Below are positions 59,680 to 64,000 of a DNA stretch of 64,000 nucleotides, one piece after another. This DNA is from Tetrastigma voinierianum (taxonomy: Eukaryota > Streptophyta > Magnoliopsida > Vitales > Vitaceae): assembly GCA_016808115.1 (NCBI GenBank), contig JAEQBH010007406.1:1-64000 (forward strand). Reading direction: 5' to 3'. Below the pieces are notes generated by a model. That model saw nothing but the letters and a program-made list of their open reading frames with translations. It searched no databases and was not told the origin of the DNA. Position 1 is the first letter of the stretch. Each line of letters opens with the position of its first letter. Position numbers and translations under genes: made by a program.

Positions 59680-60300
59680 CTCACACTTTATGGGGCCTCT
59701 CATCATTTGAAAATAGGCAATGGTTGAAGAAATGGCTGCTTAGCATTCTACTGGCACATGGGACCTAGTCCCCTTACCTGCTGGCCAATCCCCTGTTGGT
59801 TGTCGTTGGGTTTATACTGTTAAAATTGGTTCGAATGGTCGAATGGATAGTCTTAAGGCTCGTTTGGTTGCCAAGGGGTATACTTAGATATAGATTAGAT
59901 TCTTTATGGCGCTTTTCTCTCTTGTTAATAAGATGGCTTAGTTCGTCTTCTCTTATCTATGGCCATTTGGCTAAATTTGTATCATTTAGACACTCGAATG
60001 TCTTTCTCCATGGCCTACCTCGTGGTAGGTATATATGGAGTGTACTTTGGATTTGTTGCTCAAAAGTCGGTTTAGTATGCGAGTGTCGTTCCTTATATAT
60101 TATGATCCACATGAGCTTGGTTTGGCCGCTTTAGCTCTGTGGTACAGGAGTTTGGTATGACTCGAAGTACATTAGACCACTCTTGTCTTATCATTAAATA
60201 CGTCGAGGATGGTCGTCTATCTAATTGTTTATGTGGACGATATTGTTATATGGCATTGATCATGATGGTGTTGCAGGCCATGACATATTTTTAGCCACTT
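59680..60300 (+). pseudogene. RT remnant of the intronic Copia
   Basis: At 59740-59890 the frame reads GTWDLVPLPAGQSPVGCRWV and LKARLVAKGYT, the start of Copia RT. Later pieces (about 60000-60250) match the AFLHGDL-like and C-L-KSLYGL-like blocks in shifted frames, with a YVDD-like LCGRYCYM region replaced. Heavily damaged. Confidence 0.65.
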
Positions 60301-60310
60301 TCAAACCAAA

Positions 60311-60443
60311 GACTTGGGAAAACTCAAGTACTTTATGAGGATTGAGAAAACTCAGTCTAATTCCGGTGTGGTCATGTCTCAGAGGAAGTATGAGACTTGG
60401 GAAAACTCAAGTACTTTATGGGGATTGAGATAACTCAGTCTAA
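60311..60443 (+). repeat. 51-bp internal duplication in the intronic Copia
   Basis: The stretch starting GACTTGGGAAAACTCAAGTA occurs at 60311-60361 and again at 60393-60443 with two differences. It covers the RT thumb region (KLKYF-like). Confidence 0.9.
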
Positions 60444-60739
60444 TTAAGTTGATCTTTTCTGGATATCTCTTTTGGATATAATGGGTGGTTCTTTTCATAA
60501 ACTGTGATGCTCATATGGTTCTGGAATTCTATAGACTTGTATGACGGGATCTGGGATGGGATATGAACACTGTGTGAGGTAAACTTCACATGCAAAATGG
60601 CCTTTATGGCGACAGCTGCTGGGTGTGGTTAGTCGATTCACTGCGATCCATATGTGATAATGATTGGAGATGTTGTGTCAGTATTTTGTGTTATATAAAG
60701 GAACTTAGAGACGAGGAGTGTTATATAAAAACAAAGGTC

Positions 60740-61200
60740 ACACTCAAATTGTTGGATATTATGATGTAGATTGGGCAGGCTCTTCTGCACACAGACGCTC
60801 CCTTCAGGATATTGTGTATTTATTGGAGGCCACTTAATATCTTGGAAAATTAAGAAACAGGATGTAGTGGTCGAGGTCTAGTTACGAAGGCGGAGTGTCG
60901 AGCTACGACTTGCCAGCAGCCAGACTATGTGGCTGAATAAACTCTTTAGGAGCTAAGATTTGGAAGGATGTGAGTGATCTTTGTGCGTGATAACAGCGGC
61001 TCACACATTGCTTCAGGCCCTAGTCTTTCATGAAAGGACCAAACATATTGAAGTGAATTTGTCACTTCATTAAATGGTGCCTCGGGATGCATGATTACTA
61101 GTTTGTCAACTCAGGTGACCAACTAAGCGAGAAATTTTCACTAAGTCTCTCCGAGGTCCAAGGATTAAGTTCATTTTATGTAAAGTTTGGTGTATATAAC
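60740..61200 (+). pseudogene. RNase H remnant of the intronic Copia
   Basis: Near 60735-60790 the frame reads IVGYYDVDWAGSSAHRRS, the Copia RNase H start. ERTKHIE-like and QLSEKF-like words follow at about 61030-61140. Broken by stops. Confidence 0.7.
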
Positions 61201-61219
61201 ACATGCTACAGGCAGGGAA

Positions 61220-61393
61220 TTGAGAATTATAAGATGCAGAATGTCATACGATTTATTCCCTACCTTTCTTATACATTATTTTCCTCCTATTTGTACTTTA
61301 TTTATTTTTCCTTTTTGTGCCTTCCCTATAAATAGGTAGGACTTATGTTGTATTTTATTCATTCAATAAAAGGATTCCTTCCTTCTCTTCACA
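61220..61393 (+). repeat. 3' LTR of the intronic Copia
   Basis: It is about 174 bases and matches the 5' LTR, with a few short losses at its start. It ends TTCTCTTCACA. Confidence 0.85.
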
Positions 61394-61436
61394 AAGTGAA
61401 TGCAGCAAGTTCTCATACTGATTTAAATATATCCCT

Positions 61437-61439
<3 letters not shown>

Positions 61440-61506
<67 letters not shown>
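61440..61506. repeat. (TA)n microsatellite, about 33 units
   Basis: An uninterrupted TA run just after the Copia 3' flank. It creates a false frame encoding a Tyr-Ile repeat. Confidence 0.97.
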
Positions 61507-61507
<1 letters not shown>

Positions 61508-62990
61508 CTTATATTAAGTTTTCAAAAAAGGGTTTTCTGTTGAAAAACCAACGGAAGTGTTTTTGAGTTTGGAAAACAGATCCCAAATAGTCTCCCATGT
61601 TTTAGGAAAACTGTTTTTCCAACAATTGCAAGTCCTTTTAGTGCTGAATTTTTTTTTTCCTTTCAAATAACAATATACATTTCTGATTTATTGACGAGGT
61701 TAGGGACTATTAATTTTTTTGTATTGTAAAATTTTATCTTGATTGGTACTCTTGTGATGTTTGAGGCTATTTGTTTTGATAGATAGTTAACCTGGACTGG
61801 GAACTAGGTGGTTGCAGAGTTATCAATCTGAGCAAATTGTGAACCTAGCTAATTAACATGAGTCACGATCAAATTTCTAGGCTATCTTCAATGCTCCAAT
61901 ATAAGGTTTTTGAATGGGCGTTAACCAACTTAGGTCTCCCTTCAAGAGGTTCCTAAGTGCTAGGGTTTTTTGCTATTTGGTGGTGGACAAAATTTCAATG
62001 AAGATTAGATGGTTAGAAAAAAAAAAGAAGCTTTTTTGCCTTTAAGTGGATGAATTACCTGAATGATTGAATCCAATCTTCTTGTCTCACATTCCTAGTT
62101 ATTTCATTTCATTGTGCCAAATTCCATCAGTGGGGAGGGAAAGAAAGACAATTTCAGTAGTTGGGACCTAGTGTGCAAGCCCAAGATAAAAAGGTGGTTT
62201 GGGGTTAAAGGAAGATTTCTTTAAGGACAAGAGCACAAGGAAAGTGATACCTTTTTTCTCAAGGTATCTTAAACATCTATGCAACTCATCCAAAGGGTTG
62301 GGCCACAACATTTTATTTAGATGGTCATATTGATGCCCTATGGAGGGCTCTTGTAGTTTTCCAGGTTTTCTTTTATCATATCTATTTTATTGTAGGGTAT
62401 GGGGTAAAGATTTCCTTTTGAGTAAACTTGTGGTGGAGGGATTAACCTCCATGCTTTCAATTTCCTTACCTTTTAGGAGTTACTGATAATTTCTCTATCT
62501 GATTTGTTCTTGGAACCTTCTTCATTTTTCTTGAAATCTTATCTTTCATCATAATCTCACTAATGTGTGAATAAAGTTTTAAATAATTTCTCTCTATTAT
62601 TAATATTACTTGATTCTGTATCATGACGAGAGCTTGGCATTTATCTTTTCAATTTTTTTCAGTAAATTCATCTTCTTGTTCAATTACCAACTTTTGTTCA
62701 CTTCTCTCTTGCAAAATTCTCTATAACCTCATTTAAGGTTAAAGGCCCTCGCTTAACACCACTTGACATTTATAGGAGAGAATCTATTAAATCCCTTGGA
62801 CTTAACCATATGATCATGTCTATGAAGTGTGATAAGAGGATCGTTAATTTTCTTACACTAGGGTTATGTTGCTTTGGTATATCAAGTGTTCATCTTGGTT
62901 ATGCTACACTAGGTTCATCTTGGGAGCATAAATGACATGATGACCATTTCCTTCAAAGGCTTGGGGAGGCAAATAAAGGAATAAAATAAC
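61507..62990 (+). other. Intron stretch, nothing recognised
   Basis: About 1.5 kb of AT-rich sequence with no domain motif or repeat pair. It is taken as BCHC2 intron. Confidence 0.5.
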
Positions 62991-64000
62991 TTTTTTTTTT
63001 TTATCAATAAAAAGAAGCAATGTAGATCAAAAAAAGGCTAAAAGCTCTAGAGAGTCTGCTTGGAGGTATGCAAGGAACACAAAAAACTTGCTATCTCACC
63101 TATACCCTGACCAAGTCAAAAAATCACCAGAAGAATGGAGTGTTATCTAGCACAAGTTTGCCCACGACCACAAAGTACACAAAAATTAGTCTTCATTACG
63201 TGACGGATGGGGTTACATCCTCAAAAGCTGCCATATTTCTTTCCTACCAAAGAGTCCAAAATAAACAAAGAGGGGTAGCCATCCATATTTTCTTAACGCT
63301 TTTTGCCCACCTTAGTGCCTTGCCAAGCTAGGAGGGTTTGGCGAATCGATAGGGGGAAAACCTAGCTAAAACCATCAATGGCCAAAAAGAGATCCCCAAA
63401 ACTTCGTGCATTGAGCAATGAATGAGCATGTGATGTTGTTTACTCTTCTTCTTCTACCAAAAACATTTATTTGCAGAGTAATCCTCTTTTTTTCAGCTGC
63501 TAGTCAAGCGTAAGTACCTTACTGGGCGCTTCTGATGAAAAAAACCTAGCTTAGGAGGAACTATAGGATTCTAGATAGATCGAGAAGGGAAAATCAAAGA
63601 GGGAGAATGATCCATCAGCCTATACATGAGTCTAATTGAATAGCTAGCCTTCTTGAAGTCTTTCATTAACAATTTGTCCTCTTGATCGGGTCTAATTTTT
63701 CTATTGTGAAGAGAACGGAGAGATCCTTCCACTTTCTCCATCTCCCAATCATTGAAAGATCTTAAAAAAAAGAAGAGACTAGCCCCCTTCCACCCTTGAG
63801 GAGTCCTAGACATCAGCAACCTTAGCATCCTTGTGAGCTGCCAGATTAAACAAAGTAGGGAAGGTTGTGCTCAAGGCTACCTCGTTGCACCAAATGTCCT
63901 TCCTAAAAGCTACGGCTGCGTCGTCTCTGGGAGAAGATAGCATTATGGATAAAGGTAGGCGATTTTACGATGTCTTCGAAGTAGCTAGTGTCGAATCCCC
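62991..64000 (-). mobile_element. LINE 3' end on the minus strand, running off the window
   Basis: A T run at 62991-63002 is the poly-A tail of a minus-strand LINE. Reading leftward from 64000, the frame 63828-63571 has FFLRSFNDWEMEKVEGSLRS and DQEDKLLMKDFKKASYSIR. Further on come IDGFSxVFPLSIRQTLLAWQ and then GTKVGKKR (63390-63260), the zf-RVT and C-terminal part. It is the same LINE class as the plus-strand copy at 46.9-52.6 kb, but inserted in the opposite direction. Stops are present. Confidence 0.8.

Larger units (their letters stand above)
56980..61393 (+). mobile_element. Short-LTR Copia retrotransposon in the BCHC2 intron
   Basis: The 5' LTR is 56980-57180 (201 bases, TGTTGAGAATC to CTCTTCACA) and the 3' LTR is about 61220-61393. 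PBS TGGTATCAAGTCATGG lies at 57181 and the polypurine tract GGCAGGGA at 61211. The flanks TAGTG (56975-56979) and AAGTG (61394-61398) look like a 5-base target duplication with one change. Internal remnants of gag, integrase, RT and RNase H appear in Copia order, all broken. It lies in the same orientation as the host gene. Confidence 0.88.

Noticed and set aside
61345..61566. Frame with a long Tyr-Ile repeat
   Set aside because: It is simply the TA microsatellite translated.

Overview
The window looks like nuclear DNA of a flowering plant. It has AT-rich intergenic sequence, GT-AG introns, tRNA-Met-primed Copia elements, Gypsy LTRs with a TGTAACACCCCG start, and LINEs of the DUF4283 type. 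The style of the LINE and Copia proteins, and the close match of the one real gene to the grapevine-type BEACH protein C2, make grapevine (Vitis) or a close relative my best guess. That guess rests on recognition, not on a search.

Left half (1-33.9 kb): almost entirely transposable elements, with no intact host gene. In order it holds a dispersed repeat seen three times (301, 2085 and 8940), a long TA microsatellite, a broken Copia element (3.9-6.7 kb), a large foldback element (about 6.85-7.9 kb), and a textbook Gypsy solo LTR (9309-11360) with perfect ATAAA target duplications. From 11.5 to 33.3 kb there is a nested Copia cluster. An outer element (LTRs at 11537-11933 plus 27622-27953, and at 32525-33250) has its 5' LTR split by about 15.7 kb of a second Copia type present in plus and minus orientation. 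The pieces meet tail to tail at 19170 and change strand again at 22275 and 24680. The outer element's leader also carries an Athila-like LTR with its primer-binding site.

Right half (34.8-64.0 kb): the 5' part of one large plus-strand gene for a BEACH-domain protein of the C2 type (BCHC2). Six coding exons are visible, ending at 55185; the PH-BEACH and WD40 end lies beyond the window. Exons 4-6 are clean, but exons 1-3 carry several small frameshifts, so this copy is either a recent pseudogene or an unpolished consensus. Intron 3 is about 12.7 kb and holds a near full-length LINE (46.9-52.63 kb) plus LINE debris. The last visible intron holds a perfect 306-bp TRIM element (55427-55732), a 4.4-kb short-LTR Copia (56980-61393), a TA microsatellite, and a minus-strand LINE 3' end running off the window.

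The window therefore shows a housekeeping-type trafficking gene in a transposon-rich setting. No CRISPR, operon, rRNA or tRNA gene was recognised. The most unusual structures are the inverted Copia cluster, whose internal LTRs keep a primer-binding site on the wrong side, the TRIM, and a 17-bp CG-rich minisatellite inside the Athila-like LTR.
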